A DNA stretch of 64,000 nucleotides, from assembly GCF_000719775.1 (NCBI RefSeq), contig NZ_JOHR01000008.1, positions 1 to 64,000 on the forward strand. Reading direction: 5' to 3'. Shown one piece after another: positions 18,056 through 26,547 of this stretch. How positions within the stretch are numbered: the stretch's first letter is position 1; each line of letters opens with the position of its first letter. A program made the translations under genes and the position numbers. The notes below the pieces were generated by a model that saw only the letters and a list, made by a program, of their open reading frames with translations, was not told the origin of the DNA and did no database searches. This DNA comes from Streptomyces sp. NRRL F-5135 (GTDB lineage: Bacteria > Actinomycetota > Actinomycetes > Streptomycetales > Streptomycetaceae).

Positions 18056-19042
18056 TCAGTCCGGGAGCAGTTGGCCCCGGCGGGAGAGCAGGAAGCGCTT
18101 GAAGGCCGCCACCGGCGGGGTGTCCTGGTGGCCGGCGAGCCAGGCGACGCCGATCTCGCGGGCCGCGCGCGGGGCCGTGACCGTCAGTTCCACGACTCCC
18201 GGGCGGGGCACGGCCGGTGGTGGCAGCAGTGCGACGCCCAGCCCGGCCGCGACCAGGCCCCGCAGGGTCTCCGCCTCCTCCCCCTCGAAGGCGACGCGCG
18301 GCCGGAAGCCCGCCTCGGCGCAGAGGTCGTCGGTGATCCGGCGCAGCCCGTAGCCCGGTTCGAGCGTGACGAAGGTTTCGTCGGCGGCCTCGGCGAGCCG
18401 GACCCGCCTGCGGCCCGCGAGCCGGTGGTCGTCGGGGACGACCAGCAGCAGCCGCTGCTCGTCCAGCCTGCGGGCGACCAGGTCGGGCGCGTCCGGCACC
18501 GGCGAGGTGAGGCACAGGTCCAGCTCGCCCGCGCGCAGCCGCTCGATCATCGCCTCGCCGTAGTTCTGCACGAGCTGGAAGCGCACCCTCGGATGGCCGG
18601 CGCGGAAGGCCCTGATCAGCGCCGGTACGGTCTCCGAGCCCATCGTGTGCAGAAAGCCGAAGGCGACCTTGCCGGAGGCCGGGTCCGCGTCGGCCCGTAC
18701 GGACTCGGCGGCCCGCTCCACCTCCGCGAGGGCGCGCTCCACGGAGGCCAGGAACGTACGGCCCGCGTGGGTGAGGGTGACCGTACGGCCCCTGCGGGCG
18801 AACAGCGCGATCCCCAGGTCCTCCTCCAGCCGCACCATCGCCCGGGACAGCGTGGACTGCGGTACGCCCATCTCCTGCGCGGCGCGGGTCACATGCTCGT
18901 GCCGCGCCACGCCCGCGAAGTACGCGAGGCGCGGCGCGAGGACGGCCGGCCAGGACTCCGCGTCGAGATGGGAGATCGCCTGGATGTTGTTTTCGTAACC
19001 GTTCCATGACAGCCGCGGCCCTGAGCTGCGTTCATGCACCAT
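18056..19042 (-). CDS. LysR-family regulator
   Basis: LysR-type regulator of 328 residues from ATG 19042. The HTH (about residues 38-95) reads YFAGVARHEHVTRAAQEMG then PQSTLSRAMVRLEEDLGIALF. The effector domain follows, with FGFLHTMGSETVPALI. It is divergently arranged with the MFS transporter, 63 bp apart, the classic LysR/target arrangement. An ATGC-N7-GCAT repeat fitting T-N11-A lies between them. Confidence 0.88.
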   Translation of the reverse strand: MVHERSSGPRLSWNGYENNIQAISHLDAESWPAVLAPRLAYFAGVARHEHVTRAAQEMGVPQSTLSRAMVRLEEDLGIALFARRGRTVTLTHAGRTFLASVERALAEVERAAESVRADADPASGKVAFGFLHTMGSETVPALIRAFRAGHPRVRFQLVQNYGEAMIERLRAGELDLCLTSPVPDAPDLVARRLDEQRLLLVVPDDHRLAGRRRVRLAEAADETFVTLEPGYGLRRITDDLCAEAGFRPRVAFEGEEAETLRGLVAAGLGVALLPPPAVPRPGVVELTVTAPRAAREIGVAWLAGHQDTPPVAAFKRFLLSRRGQLLPD

Positions 19043-19063
19043 GGGAACGATTATCGCCATTCC

Positions 19064-19078
19064 ATGCATTGGACGCAT
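19064..19078. promoter_or_regulatory. Possible LysR binding site (T-N11-A)
   Basis: The sequence ATGCATTGGACGCAT has ATGC/GCAT arms and the T-N11-A spacing typical of LysR sites. It lies in the 63-bp region between the LysR and MFS start codons. Confidence 0.45.
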
Positions 19079-19105
19079 GAAGATGCCGTGTCTAGCTTCG
19101 GAGAC

Positions 19106-20407
19106 ATGCCTTCCGCCAGTACCGAGGCACCCGCCACCACGCCGGGTGCCTCCGCCGCGCCGTCCGCGTCCACCGACGCTCCCGCTACCGCTGCCCCCGA
19201 ACTGCTCGCCCCCGGCCGTCCCGGTTACCGCCGGATGAGCTTCGCGCTCTTCGCCGCCGGAGTCGCGACGTTCGCGCTCCTGTACTCGACACAGGCCCTG
19301 CTGCCCGCCATCTCCGCCGGACTCGGCGTGAGTGCCGGCCAGGCCAGTTGGACGGTGTCGGCGGCGACGGGCGCGCTGGCGCTGTGCGTACTGCCGCTGA
19401 GCGCGCTGTCCGAGCGGTTCGGGCGGCGCTCGATGATGACCGCGTCGCTGGCGGTCGCGGTGGCGGTCGGGCTGCTGGTGCCGTTCGCGCCGAACATCGA
19501 GACGCTGATCGCGCTGCGCGCCGTCCAGGGTGCCGCGCTGGCCGGGCTGCCGGCCTCGGCGATGGCGTTCCTCGCGGAGGAGGTACGGCCGAAGGCGCTG
19601 GTCACGGCGGTCGGCCTGTTCGTCGCGGGCAACAGCGTCGGCGGCATGAGCGGCCGTATCGTCACCGGCTGGGCCGCCCAGCTGTGGGGCTGGCGCGTGG
19701 CGCTCGGCGCGGTCGGGCTGATGGCCGTGGCCTGCGCGGTGGCCTTCCGCCTGCTGGTCCCCCGGGCACGCAACTTCACCGCCCGTTCGCTCAGCCCGCG
19801 CGCACTGGCGCGGACGGTCGGCGGGCATCTGTCGGACCCGCTGCTGCTGCGCCTGTACGCGATCGGCGCGCTGTTCATGACCGTCTTCGGCGGTGTGTAC
19901 ACCGTGATCGGCTACCGGCTGGTGGCGGAGCCCTTCGGCCTCCCGCAGGGCCTCATCGGCTCCGTCTTCCTGGTCTATCTGGTGGGCACGGTCTCGTCCT
20001 CATCGTCCGGCAAGCTGGTCGGGCGCGTGGGCCGGCGCGGCGCGCTGTACCTGGCGGTGAGCACGACGGCGGCCGGTCTGCTGCTGTCCCTGGCGGACAC
20101 GATGGTGGCGGTGGTGCTGGGGCTCGTCCTGATCACGGCCGGCTTCTTCGCGGGCCACGCGGTCGCCTCGTCGGCGGTGAGCGGTACGGCGAAGACCGGC
20201 CGCGCGCAGGCGTCCGCGCTCTACCAGTCGGCCTACTACCTGGGCTCCAGCGCGGGCGGCACGCTCGGCGCGGTGGCCTTCCACGCGGGCGGCTGGGCGG
20301 CGACGGTGGGCCTCGGCCTGCTGGCGGTGCTCGGGGTCGTGTCGATCACGCTGTACGGGACGAGGGCGGCCCGGATCGAACGCCGCGGGGCAGCGCTCGC
20401 GCGCTGA
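19106..20407 (+). CDS. MFS efflux transporter
   Basis: Major-facilitator transporter of 433 residues with 12 predicted helices and the loop 2-3 motif (SERFGRRSMM). It resembles the YnfM-like group. A Ser/Thr/Ala/Pro-rich cytoplasmic N-tail of about 35 residues precedes helix 1. ATG 19106 follows CGGAG; upstream in-frame ATGs fall in the promoter region. Substrate unknown; export regulated by the adjacent LysR is likely. Its stop is followed by GC-rich DNA before the convergent WYL gene. Confidence 0.87.
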   Translation: MPSASTEAPATTPGASAAPSASTDAPATAAPELLAPGRPGYRRMSFALFAAGVATFALLYSTQALLPAISAGLGVSAGQASWTVSAATGALALCVLPLSALSERFGRRSMMTASLAVAVAVGLLVPFAPNIETLIALRAVQGAALAGLPASAMAFLAEEVRPKALVTAVGLFVAGNSVGGMSGRIVTGWAAQLWGWRVALGAVGLMAVACAVAFRLLVPRARNFTARSLSPRALARTVGGHLSDPLLLRLYAIGALFMTVFGGVYTVIGYRLVAEPFGLPQGLIGSVFLVYLVGTVSSSSSGKLVGRVGRRGALYLAVSTTAAGLLLSLADTMVAVVLGLVLITAGFFAGHAVASSAVSGTAKTGRAQASALYQSAYYLGSSAGGTLGAVAFHAGGWAATVGLGLLAVLGVVSITLYGTRAARIERRGAALAR

Positions 20408-20504
20408 CGCGCGCTGATGCCGGGGGGCGCGCTGACGCGGCGGCGGGGCGGGCCCGGTCGGCGCGGGCGCCCGGTTCGTGCCCGGCCCGGTTCGGACGGG
20501 CACG

Positions 20505-21608
20505 TCATCCGGGCGGCGGGGCACCGTCGGTCGTGGGCGGCGCGTCGGTGGCGGGCGGGACCCCGGTCGCGGTCGGGACCTCGGTCGGGACCTCGGTCGG
20601 GAGCGGTCCGTCCGGCGTCGGCGGAGCGTCGCCCTCCGGCGCGGCGTCCGGCGTCGAAGAGGCATTGGCGGCCAGCAGCTCGCGCGTGTGGCGCAGCAGC
20701 GCCTCCCGTACCTCGTCGGGCGCCAGCACCCGTAGCGGCGTGGCCAGGCCCAGCAGGTAGCGCGCCAGGCCGTCCGCGTCCGGGCCGCCCACCTCGGTGA
20801 TCGTCGCGTCCGGGCCGTCCGGGCGGTGGGTGCCGACCGTCGCCGGTATCAGCCGCAGCGCGCGGTCCATCGGCATCGGCAGGCGGACCGTAACTGACAT
20901 CGGGTACGCGCTCGCCGCGATGCCGTGGGCGACGAGCAGTGCCGGATCGGGCGGCTCCGAGATGTCCACCGGTTCCCCGGTCGGCCGCGCCTCCACCACC
21001 CGGTCGGCACGGAACGTCCGCCACTCGTCCCGGGCCACGTCCCGCGCCACCAGGTACCAGCGGCGCCGTGCGCGCACGAGCCGGTACGGGTCGGCCTCCC
21101 GTACCGTGCTCCTGCCCTCACGGTCGCGGTACGAGAGCCGGACGCGCTCGCCCGCACGGCACACGGTGGCCAGGTTCAGCAGCACGCCGGGCCGTATCTG
21201 CCACACCCCGGGCCAGGGCGCGGTGACGAACGCCGCGTCCAGATCACCGAGCCGGTCCGCGACCCGCCCCGGCAGCACCTGGCGCAGCTTGAGCAGCGCG
21301 GACAGCGCGGCCTGGTCGCTGCCGAGCACCCCGCTCAGCGCTGCCTCGCGCAGCCCGACGGCCACCGCCAGCGCCTCCTCGTCGTCCAGGATCAGCGGGG
21401 GCACCCGCGTCCCCCGGCCCATGCGGTAGCCGCCCCACGGCCCCGGGTCGGACTCGACGCCGTAGCCCAGTTCGCGCAGCCGGGCGACGTCGCGACGGAC
21501 CGTGCGGTCGGTGACGCCCATGCGCTCGGCGAGTTCGTCACAGGTCCAGGACGGACGTGAGGACAGCAGGGAGACCAGGCGCAGCAGCCGGGCGGAGGTA
21601 CTGATCAC
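20505..21608 (-). CDS. WYL-domain transcriptional regulator (YafY type)
   Basis: 367 residues. The N-terminal HTH (residues 1-60, SARLLRLVSLLSSRPSWTCDELAERMGV) is followed by a WYL domain (about 135-200, with YRLVRARRRWYLVARD) and a WCX-type C-terminal part. The last 50 residues are a Pro/Thr/Ala-rich tail with a tandem PTEV repeat. The GTG start at 21608 gives the standard HTH start. It is divergent from a VOC-family protein gene, with a perfect inverted repeat between them, a common arrangement for this family. Confidence 0.87.
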   Translation of the reverse strand: MISTSARLLRLVSLLSSRPSWTCDELAERMGVTDRTVRRDVARLRELGYGVESDPGPWGGYRMGRGTRVPPLILDDEEALAVAVGLREAALSGVLGSDQAALSALLKLRQVLPGRVADRLGDLDAAFVTAPWPGVWQIRPGVLLNLATVCRAGERVRLSYRDREGRSTVREADPYRLVRARRRWYLVARDVARDEWRTFRADRVVEARPTGEPVDISEPPDPALLVAHGIAASAYPMSVTVRLPMPMDRALRLIPATVGTHRPDGPDATITEVGGPDADGLARYLLGLATPLRVLAPDEVREALLRHTRELLAANASSTPDAAPEGDAPPTPDGPLPTEVPTEVPTATGVPPATDAPPTTDGAPPPG

Positions 21609-21627
21609 ACCCGGAAGTGTGCGGCAC

Positions 21628-21652
21628 GACCAGGACCGAAGCTGTCCTGGTC
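21628..21652. promoter_or_regulatory. Inverted-repeat operator of the WYL / VOC pair
   Basis: Perfect 9-bp arms GACCAGGAC / GTCCTGGTC spaced by 7 bases, centred in the 63-bp divergent region. This is the obvious candidate binding site of the WYL regulator, overlapping both promoters. Confidence 0.65.
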
Positions 21653-21671
21653 CGGTTCTAACGTCGTCCGC

Positions 21672-22088
21672 ATGAACGCAGAAACCACGGAAACCACGGG
21701 AACCCCGGCGGCCGCCGCGCCCGCCATCCGCTACGTCGCCGTCACCTTCGACTGCGCGGACCCCGCCGAACTGGCCCGCTTCTACGGCGAGGCCCTCGCC
21801 CTGCCCACGGTGTACGCCGGCGACGACTTCATCATGCTCGGCCAGGAGGGGGCCCCGGGGCTGGGCTTCCACCGGCTGCCCGACTACCGCCCGCCGGCCT
21901 GGCCGGACCCCACGGGGGAGCGGGGAAAGCAGGCGCACCTGGAGCTGGGGGTGGCGGACCTGGACGAGGCCGAGGCCCGGCTGGTGTCGCTGGGTGCCGT
22001 CAAGGCGCAGGAGCAGCCGAACCCGGACCGGTGGCGGGTACTGCTGGATCCTGCCGGTCACCCCTTCTGCGTCACGAACCTGGCCTGA
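21672..22088 (+). CDS. VOC (glyoxalase-like) superfamily protein
   Basis: 138-residue single-chain VOC protein with two beta-alpha-beta units: the first from AIRYVAVTFDCADPAELARFYG, the second from KQAHLELGVADLDEAEARLVSLGA to LLDPAGHPFCV. Members include glyoxalases, dioxygenases and resistance proteins; the exact reaction cannot be told. Transcription probably depends on the divergent WYL regulator. Confidence 0.85.
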   Translation: MNAETTETTGTPAAAAPAIRYVAVTFDCADPAELARFYGEALALPTVYAGDDFIMLGQEGAPGLGFHRLPDYRPPAWPDPTGERGKQAHLELGVADLDEAEARLVSLGAVKAQEQPNPDRWRVLLDPAGHPFCVTNLA

Positions 22089-22196
22089 CCGCGACGTGCA
22101 CGGGGCGGGCCGGCGGGCCGGCCCGCCCGTCGGCGGACAGGAGGAACTCTGACGCCTGTCCGCCCGCTCGCCTCTCCGCCCGCTCACCCGCTCCGA

Positions 22197-23270
22197 TCAG
22201 GCGGTGTACTGGTACGCCGGGTAGGTGAGATAGCCCGCGTCGCCGCCCTGGTAGTACGTGGCCGTGTCGACGGGCGCGACCGGCAGGCCGGTGCGGAGCC
22301 GTTCCACCAGGTCGGGGTTTGCGATGAAGGCGCGGCCGAAGCTGATCAGGTCCGCGCCCAGACCGAGCCAGTGGTCGGCGGCGGTCCGGTCGGCCTGCTT
22401 CGGGCCCATCGGGAGTGCCGGGTTCATGATCAGGCTGCCGGGCCACGCGCGGCGCAGCCCGACCAGCACCTCCTCCTCGGCGGTCGCCTCCAGGTGCACG
22501 TAGGCGAGGTCGAAGCGGGCGAGTTCGGCGAGCAGGGCCGCGTACAGCTCCGGCACCTCGGTCTCCTCGACGCCCCAGAAGGTGCCGCCGGGCGAGAGCC
22601 TGATGGCGGTGCGGGCCGCGCCCACCGCGTCCACCGTGGCGGCGACCGCCTCGACGGCGAAGCGGATGCGGTGGGCGATGGGCCCGCCGTAGGAGTCGGT
22701 GCGCAGGTTGGCGTTGGAGGAGAGGAACTGCGAGATCAAGTAGCCGTTCGCGCCGTGCAGTTCGACGCCGTCGAACCCGGCGTCGACAGCGCGCCGGGCG
22801 GCCTCGGCGTACGAACGGGCCTGCTCGGGCACCTCGGAGGTGTCCAGGGCGCGCGGGACCGGCGCGGGCTGCGGCCCGGTCGGGGAGAACACGTCGCCCA
22901 CGGCGGCGACGGCCGAGGGCCCGACCGGCTGGAGACCGGTGGTGTCGGGGTGCGAGACCCGGCCGCCGTGCATGATCTGGGCGAAGATGCGCCCGCCGTT
23001 GGCGTGCACCGCGTCGGTGACGGGCCGCCACGCCGCCACCTGCTCGTCGGTGTGCAGGCCCGGGGTGCCCGGGTTGGACTGCCCGACCAGGCTGGGCTGC
23101 ACCCCCTCGCTGATGATCAGCCCGGCGGTGGCCCGCTGGGCGTAGTAGGCCGCCATGGACGGGGTCGCCAGGCCCCCGGCCGCGGCCCGGACCCGGGTCA
23201 TCGGGGCCATGACGACACGGTTGGGCAGCTCCAGACCGCCGAGGCGGTGGCGGTCGAACAGCGTGGTCAT
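22197..23270 (-). CDS. Old yellow enzyme family alkene reductase
   Basis: FMN-dependent NADH:flavin oxidoreductase of 357 residues, the normal OYE length. Signature segments are LPNRVVMAPMTR near the N-terminus, GRIFAQIMHGGR, and FDGVELHGANGYLISQFL for the TIM-barrel substrate/FMN pocket, with SFGRAFIANPDL near the end. Such enzymes reduce activated alkenes, quinones and nitro compounds. Upstream, on the minus strand, a TGACGTCA palindrome (23335-23342) lies in an AT-richer promoter segment. Confidence 0.92.
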   Translation of the reverse strand: MTTLFDRHRLGGLELPNRVVMAPMTRVRAAAGGLATPSMAAYYAQRATAGLIISEGVQPSLVGQSNPGTPGLHTDEQVAAWRPVTDAVHANGGRIFAQIMHGGRVSHPDTTGLQPVGPSAVAAVGDVFSPTGPQPAPVPRALDTSEVPEQARSYAEAARRAVDAGFDGVELHGANGYLISQFLSSNANLRTDSYGGPIAHRIRFAVEAVAATVDAVGAARTAIRLSPGGTFWGVEETEVPELYAALLAELARFDLAYVHLEATAEEEVLVGLRRAWPGSLIMNPALPMGPKQADRTAADHWLGLGADLISFGRAFIANPDLVERLRTGLPVAPVDTATYYQGGDAGYLTYPAYQYTA

Positions 23271-23334
23271 CCCGGAACTCCTTCGTACGCGTCAGAGGCC
23301 CTGGAACGGCGGGCCCGACAAGCACGCTAAAACC

Positions 23335-23342
23335 TGACGTCA
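23335..23342. promoter_or_regulatory. TGACGTCA palindrome upstream of OYE
   Basis: An 8-bp palindrome about 65 bp upstream of the old yellow enzyme start, overlapping a TTGACG -35-like hexamer on the minus strand. It could be part of a MerR- or HxlR-type operator, but no local regulator of that type is seen. Confidence 0.35.
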
Positions 23343-23421
23343 ATGTGAGAGGCAAGCCATGTGGCGGGAGTCACAGCCCGGGCCCACCACGACGCCCGCC
23401 CCGCCGCCGCTTGACGGCGTC

Positions 23422-23538
23422 CTACCGGAAGCCGTCAACGGCAAGACCGATGATCAGGAAGCACAGCGCGGCCGAGCACACCAACACCGTGGCGCCGGAG
23501 GCGAGCAGCCACCATCCGACATGCTTGACGGACTTCAT
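23422..23538 (-). CDS. 38-residue membrane protein
   Basis: Tiny protein from ATG 23538: a short basic start (MKSVKHVGWW) and one hydrophobic helix of about 22 residues (LLASGATVLVCSAALCFLII). A good GGAGG ribosome site lies about 8 bases upstream. The start overlaps the previous stop by ATGA, so it is translated as the last gene of the three-gene DUF7848 operon. Function unknown. Confidence 0.6.
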   Translation of the reverse strand: MKSVKHVGWWLLASGATVLVCSAALCFLIIGLAVDGFR

Positions 23539-23828
23539 GTCCCGGCCTCCTCCTGCCCGGAGTCGAGCACACGGAGGTGTGTGTGCGACCGGGCGTGGCT
23601 CTGTACGCGGCGGTGCATGCGCCGGACACAGGAGCCGCAGTAGTAGAGATCCGCGACCTGACCGCCGGGAATGGTCGTGGTCCCGACCCACAGCACGCGA
23701 AGCCATGGCCGCTCGCACCAGCCCCAACACGCTCCCCAGGTCCAGTCGTTGCCGTCCTCTGTCCGGGCGGGCGCGGGAGTGCTGGGCCGGCCGACGCGCG
23801 GTGCGCCGTACCGGGCGACCGGGCTCAC
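23535..23828 (-). CDS. Small Cys-rich protein of the DUF7848 operon
   Basis: 97 residues from GTG 23828, which overlaps the stop of the upstream DUF7848 gene by 4 bases. It contains WGACWGWCERP and YYCGSCVRRMH, two Cys pairs plus His residues that could make a small zinc site. I do not recognise a named family. The two overlaps fix both its start and its place in the operon. Confidence 0.6.
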   Translation of the reverse strand: MSPVARYGAPRVGRPSTPAPARTEDGNDWTWGACWGWCERPWLRVLWVGTTTIPGGQVADLYYCGSCVRRMHRRVQSHARSHTHLRVLDSGQEEAGT

Positions 23829-24397
23829 GACGAAGCCTCCGTGCGCAGCAGCAGCCACGGGCGCTGGATCACTTCCGTGAAGTCCGTGTGCTGCGGGTGG
23901 TCTCTCACGTGGGAGAACGTCCAGCCTCTCGCGGTCTCGAACAGCTCGGAGGTGGGGGACTCCGCGCCGCACCGCTTCCCGTCGTCACTCTCGGCCGCGC
24001 ACCGGAAGGTGTGAAGGGTGGGCGGGTCGCCCGTGCGGTTCGGCGTGATGGTCCAGTCGACGAATCCGTGGCGCCGCCCCATGGCCGCGCTCCGTTCGCG
24101 CGTGAGGATCGAGGCGAGGGCGGCGGTGAAGACGGCCGAGTGCGCGTCGCCCCGACTCCGGGCGTTCTGCCGCGCGTTCTCGATACGCAGCCGTTCGGCG
24201 ACGGTCGGCGGCCGGACGTACCGGGGCTCGGCCTCCCACTCGTGCCCGCCGCCGACGGGACGCAGGGACCAGTACGGGCCGGCGAGCCCTCGGAACTCTC
24301 CGACTCGGTCACCACGACTGGTGTCCACCATGAGCGCGCCTTGGGCGGGGACGGGCGGGGGATTCTGCCCAGTCGACGGGACGTTCTCTCCGAACAC
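23825..24397 (-). CDS. DUF7848-domain protein
   Basis: 190 residues from GTG 24397, preceded by AGAGGAG at good spacing. The C-terminal half carries the pattern I associate with DUF7848: HTFRCAAES-DDGKRCGAES, ending WTFSHVRDHPQHTDFTEVIQRPW with conserved Cys, His and Trp. These small proteins often sit beside XRE/DUF397 pairs in Streptomyces; their function is not known. The N-terminal half (YVRPPTVAERLRIENARQNA) looks less conserved. It is divergent from the XRE gene with about 100 bp between. Confidence 0.75.
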   Translation of the reverse strand: MFGENVPSTGQNPPPVPAQGALMVDTSRGDRVGEFRGLAGPYWSLRPVGGGHEWEAEPRYVRPPTVAERLRIENARQNARSRGDAHSAVFTAALASILTRERSAAMGRRHGFVDWTITPNRTGDPPTLHTFRCAAESDDGKRCGAESPTSELFETARGWTFSHVRDHPQHTDFTEVIQRPWLLLRTEASS

Positions 24398-24501
24398 GAC
24401 AACTCCTCTCCGTAACGACTTGACTACCGAGATGGTTCAGCGTGGCCTAGAGTCGGGAACCGTTCAACGTGGCAGGCGCGGCAGGAAAGTTAGGTGGCAA
24501 G

Positions 24502-25338
24502 TTGGTCAACCGAAAGGAACTCAACCCGGAGCGGAGCCCTCAGGCAGCCTACGGAGCACAACTGCGCAGCTCCAGGGAACAGAGGGGGTGGAAGCAAGAG
24601 GATCTAGCCGTGCGGATGGAATATTCCAGTACGCATATTTCATCCGTTGAAACCGGTCGCAAGATGCCAACTTTGCGCTTTGCGCGCAGCGCTGACCTCG
24701 CGCTCGACACCGGCGGCATGTTCGAGCGCAAGTACCGCGAGATCAGGCATGGCGCCTTGCTGGAAGGGTTCTCCGAGTACGTCGGCTACGAGAGCCGAGC
24801 TACGGAGGTCAGGCTGTACGAAATCGGCATCATCCCTGGCTTGCTTCAGACACCGGATTACGCCCGCGTGTTGGCGGATAGCGCCGTACGACGGGGCACC
24901 ATCACACCCGAACAAGCAGAAGAACGAATCTCGTTCCTCGCCGAGCGTCAAGCAGCACTGATGCGGCCCCGACCCCGGTCACCGATGGTGTTCGTGACCA
25001 TGGATGAAAGCTGTGTCCGTCGGCCCGTCGGTGGAAGTGCCGTCATGGACGCTCAGTTGGCGCGTCTGGTCGAGTTCGCCACGCTGCCGAACACAGTGCT
25101 GCAGATCGCACCGTTCGAGATCGGCGAGCGCCGTACGTTCGACCTGCCCGTCAACCTTCTGACGCTGCCGGATCGGTCCGTGCTCTGCTATGCAGAGTCG
25201 CAGACGCAAGGACACCTTGACCGAGAGAGCACGTCTGTGATGCCCGTGCTCACGGCCTACCATCAACTACAGGCAGAAGCGCTCTCCCAAGCGGCATCCG
25301 TGGCCGTGATCGAGCAGGTACGAAAGGGCATCCTGTGA
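24502..25338 (+). CDS. XRE-family regulator with DUF5753
   Basis: 278 residues. An N-terminal HTH_31 domain (about 15-70, GAQLRSSREQRGWKQEDLAVRM, then SSTHISSVETGRKMPT) is followed by a DUF5753 effector domain (about 90-270, with GLLQTPDYARVL and QTQGHLDRES). This is the WhiJ-like regulator class that pairs with DUF397 proteins in streptomycetes. TTG 24502 is chosen because it yields the family N-terminus MVNRKELNP and has AGGTGG upstream; GTG 24469 would add 11 residues. The stop overlaps the DUF397 start. Confidence 0.85.
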   Translation: MVNRKELNPERSPQAAYGAQLRSSREQRGWKQEDLAVRMEYSSTHISSVETGRKMPTLRFARSADLALDTGGMFERKYREIRHGALLEGFSEYVGYESRATEVRLYEIGIIPGLLQTPDYARVLADSAVRRGTITPEQAEERISFLAERQAALMRPRPRSPMVFVTMDESCVRRPVGGSAVMDAQLARLVEFATLPNTVLQIAPFEIGERRTFDLPVNLLTLPDRSVLCYAESQTQGHLDRESTSVMPVLTAYHQLQAEALSQAASVAVIEQVRKGIL

Positions 25339-25544
25339 CGACCGATACTCCCCGCTGGTTCACCTCCTCCTACAGCAACAACGGCGGTAACTGCGTGGAG
25401 GTCGCCGCCAACCTCGCCGCCGGGCGCGGCATCGTCCCCGTCCGTGACTCCAAGAACCCCGGCGGTCCGGTCCTGGCCTTCCCCGCCGACGCGTTCGCCT
25501 CGTTCGTGGCGGGCGTCAAGGTCGCGGGGTTCGGGGCGGCCTGA
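25335..25544 (+). CDS. DUF397-domain protein
   Basis: 69-residue DUF397 protein with the standard pattern WFTSSYSNNGGNCVEVA, VRDSKNPGGPVLAF and a C-terminal FVAGVK. It overlaps the XRE stop by GTGA. By analogy with characterised WhiJ/DUF397 pairs it is probably a small partner that binds and modulates the XRE regulator. Confidence 0.9.
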   Translation: MTTDTPRWFTSSYSNNGGNCVEVAANLAAGRGIVPVRDSKNPGGPVLAFPADAFASFVAGVKVAGFGAA

Positions 25545-25584
25545 CCTTTCCGCACCCGGCTCGCTCCGTACGCGCCACCACAGG

Positions 25585-25630
25585 AACGGCCCCGTCACGC
25601 CTCCGAGTCGGAGGCACGGCGGGGCCGTTT
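25585..25630 (+). terminator. Hairpin terminator after DUF397
   Basis: Outer arms AACGGCCCCG / CGGGGCCGTT enclose an inner GCCTCCGA / TCGGAGGC stem, followed by a short T run. It terminates the XRE-DUF397 transcript. Confidence 0.75.
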
Positions 25631-25682
25631 CCGTGCGTGCTCGCGCAACCATGCGTGCCCCTGGCGTGTCCAACCCTTCAGG

Positions 25683-25708
25683 ACGCGTCAACGCGTAAAG
25701 GCACGCGT
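25683..25708. promoter_or_regulatory. Three ACGCGT repeats upstream of L,D-transpeptidase
   Basis: ACGCGT occurs at 25683-25688, 25691-25696 and 25703-25708, 30-55 bp before the start codon. The clustering suggests a regulator site, but no known motif is assigned. Confidence 0.35.
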
Positions 25709-25737
25709 CGAGTTGAAGGTTGAAGGGGGCCGGGCAC

Positions 25738-26469
25738 ATGGAACATCGCAGACGGCAGCATTCCGAACGACTGACGCGCGCTCGTCGCGCGGGGATCGCC
25801 ACGGCCGGGATCGCCGGCCTCGTGGTCCCGCTGGCCGTATCGCTGGCCACGGCCGCGCCCGCGCAGGCGGCCTCGTGCACCACCAGTACCGGCCCGTACC
25901 AGAAGAAGGTCGAGAAGTTCCTGGGCAGGCCGGTGGACGGCAAGCAGTCCGCCGCCGACTGCAAGGCCACCCGCGCGTTCCAGGCCAAGCACGGCATCAC
26001 CCCGACGATCGGCTACGCGGGACCCGTCACCTGGGGCGTGATGGACCTGATGAACAAGCAGAAGGCAGCGGGCAAGACGCCCAACAAGGCGAAGAAGTGC
26101 CCGACGAACAAGGGCCGTATCGCCTGCGTCGATCTCACGCGGCAGCTGAGCTGGATCCAGGACGGCAAGAAGCTGGTGTACGGGCCGGTGCCGGTGCGCA
26201 CCGGGCGCGACGGCTACGAGACCAGGACCGGGCTCAAGAAGATCTACTGGAAGCACAAGAACCACGTCTCCACGATCTACGACGTGCCCATGCCCTACAG
26301 CCAGTTCTTCGACGGCGGCCAGGCCTTCCACTCGGCGAACCTGAGCATGTGGAACCCGCCCGGTTCGCACGGATGCGTGAACATGACGTCGAAGGACGCG
26401 GCGGCGTACTGGTCGCGGCTGAAGACGGGCGACGATGTCTACGTTTACGGCCGTAAGCCGGGAACCTGA
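25738..26469 (+). CDS. Secreted L,D-transpeptidase
   Basis: 243-residue exported enzyme making 3-3 peptidoglycan cross-links. A basic N-terminus and long signal segment end in ATAAPAQA (about residue 44). A peptidoglycan-binding-like region follows (about 52-105), then a YkuD domain (about 130-240) with His198 and the catalytic SHGCVNM (Cys213). ATG 25738 has AAGGGGG upstream. Upstream lie three ACGCGT hexamers (25683-25708). Ends just before the ECF sigma factor. Confidence 0.88.
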   Translation: MEHRRRQHSERLTRARRAGIATAGIAGLVVPLAVSLATAAPAQAASCTTSTGPYQKKVEKFLGRPVDGKQSAADCKATRAFQAKHGITPTIGYAGPVTWGVMDLMNKQKAAGKTPNKAKKCPTNKGRIACVDLTRQLSWIQDGKKLVYGPVPVRTGRDGYETRTGLKKIYWKHKNHVSTIYDVPMPYSQFFDGGQAFHSANLSMWNPPGSHGCVNMTSKDAAAYWSRLKTGDDVYVYGRKPGT

Positions 26470-26547
26470 GCGGTTTGTCAGTGCCCTGCGGTAGCTTCCG
26501 GGGTGTGGGGGTCTTTGGGGCGACCTCCGGGGCGAGTGGGGTGACCG

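Noticed and set aside
24469..24501. TTA codon at 24490 in the XRE gene suggesting bldA control
   Set aside because: It lies upstream of TTG 24502, which gives the family N-terminus and has a ribosome site. The TTA is probably untranslated.
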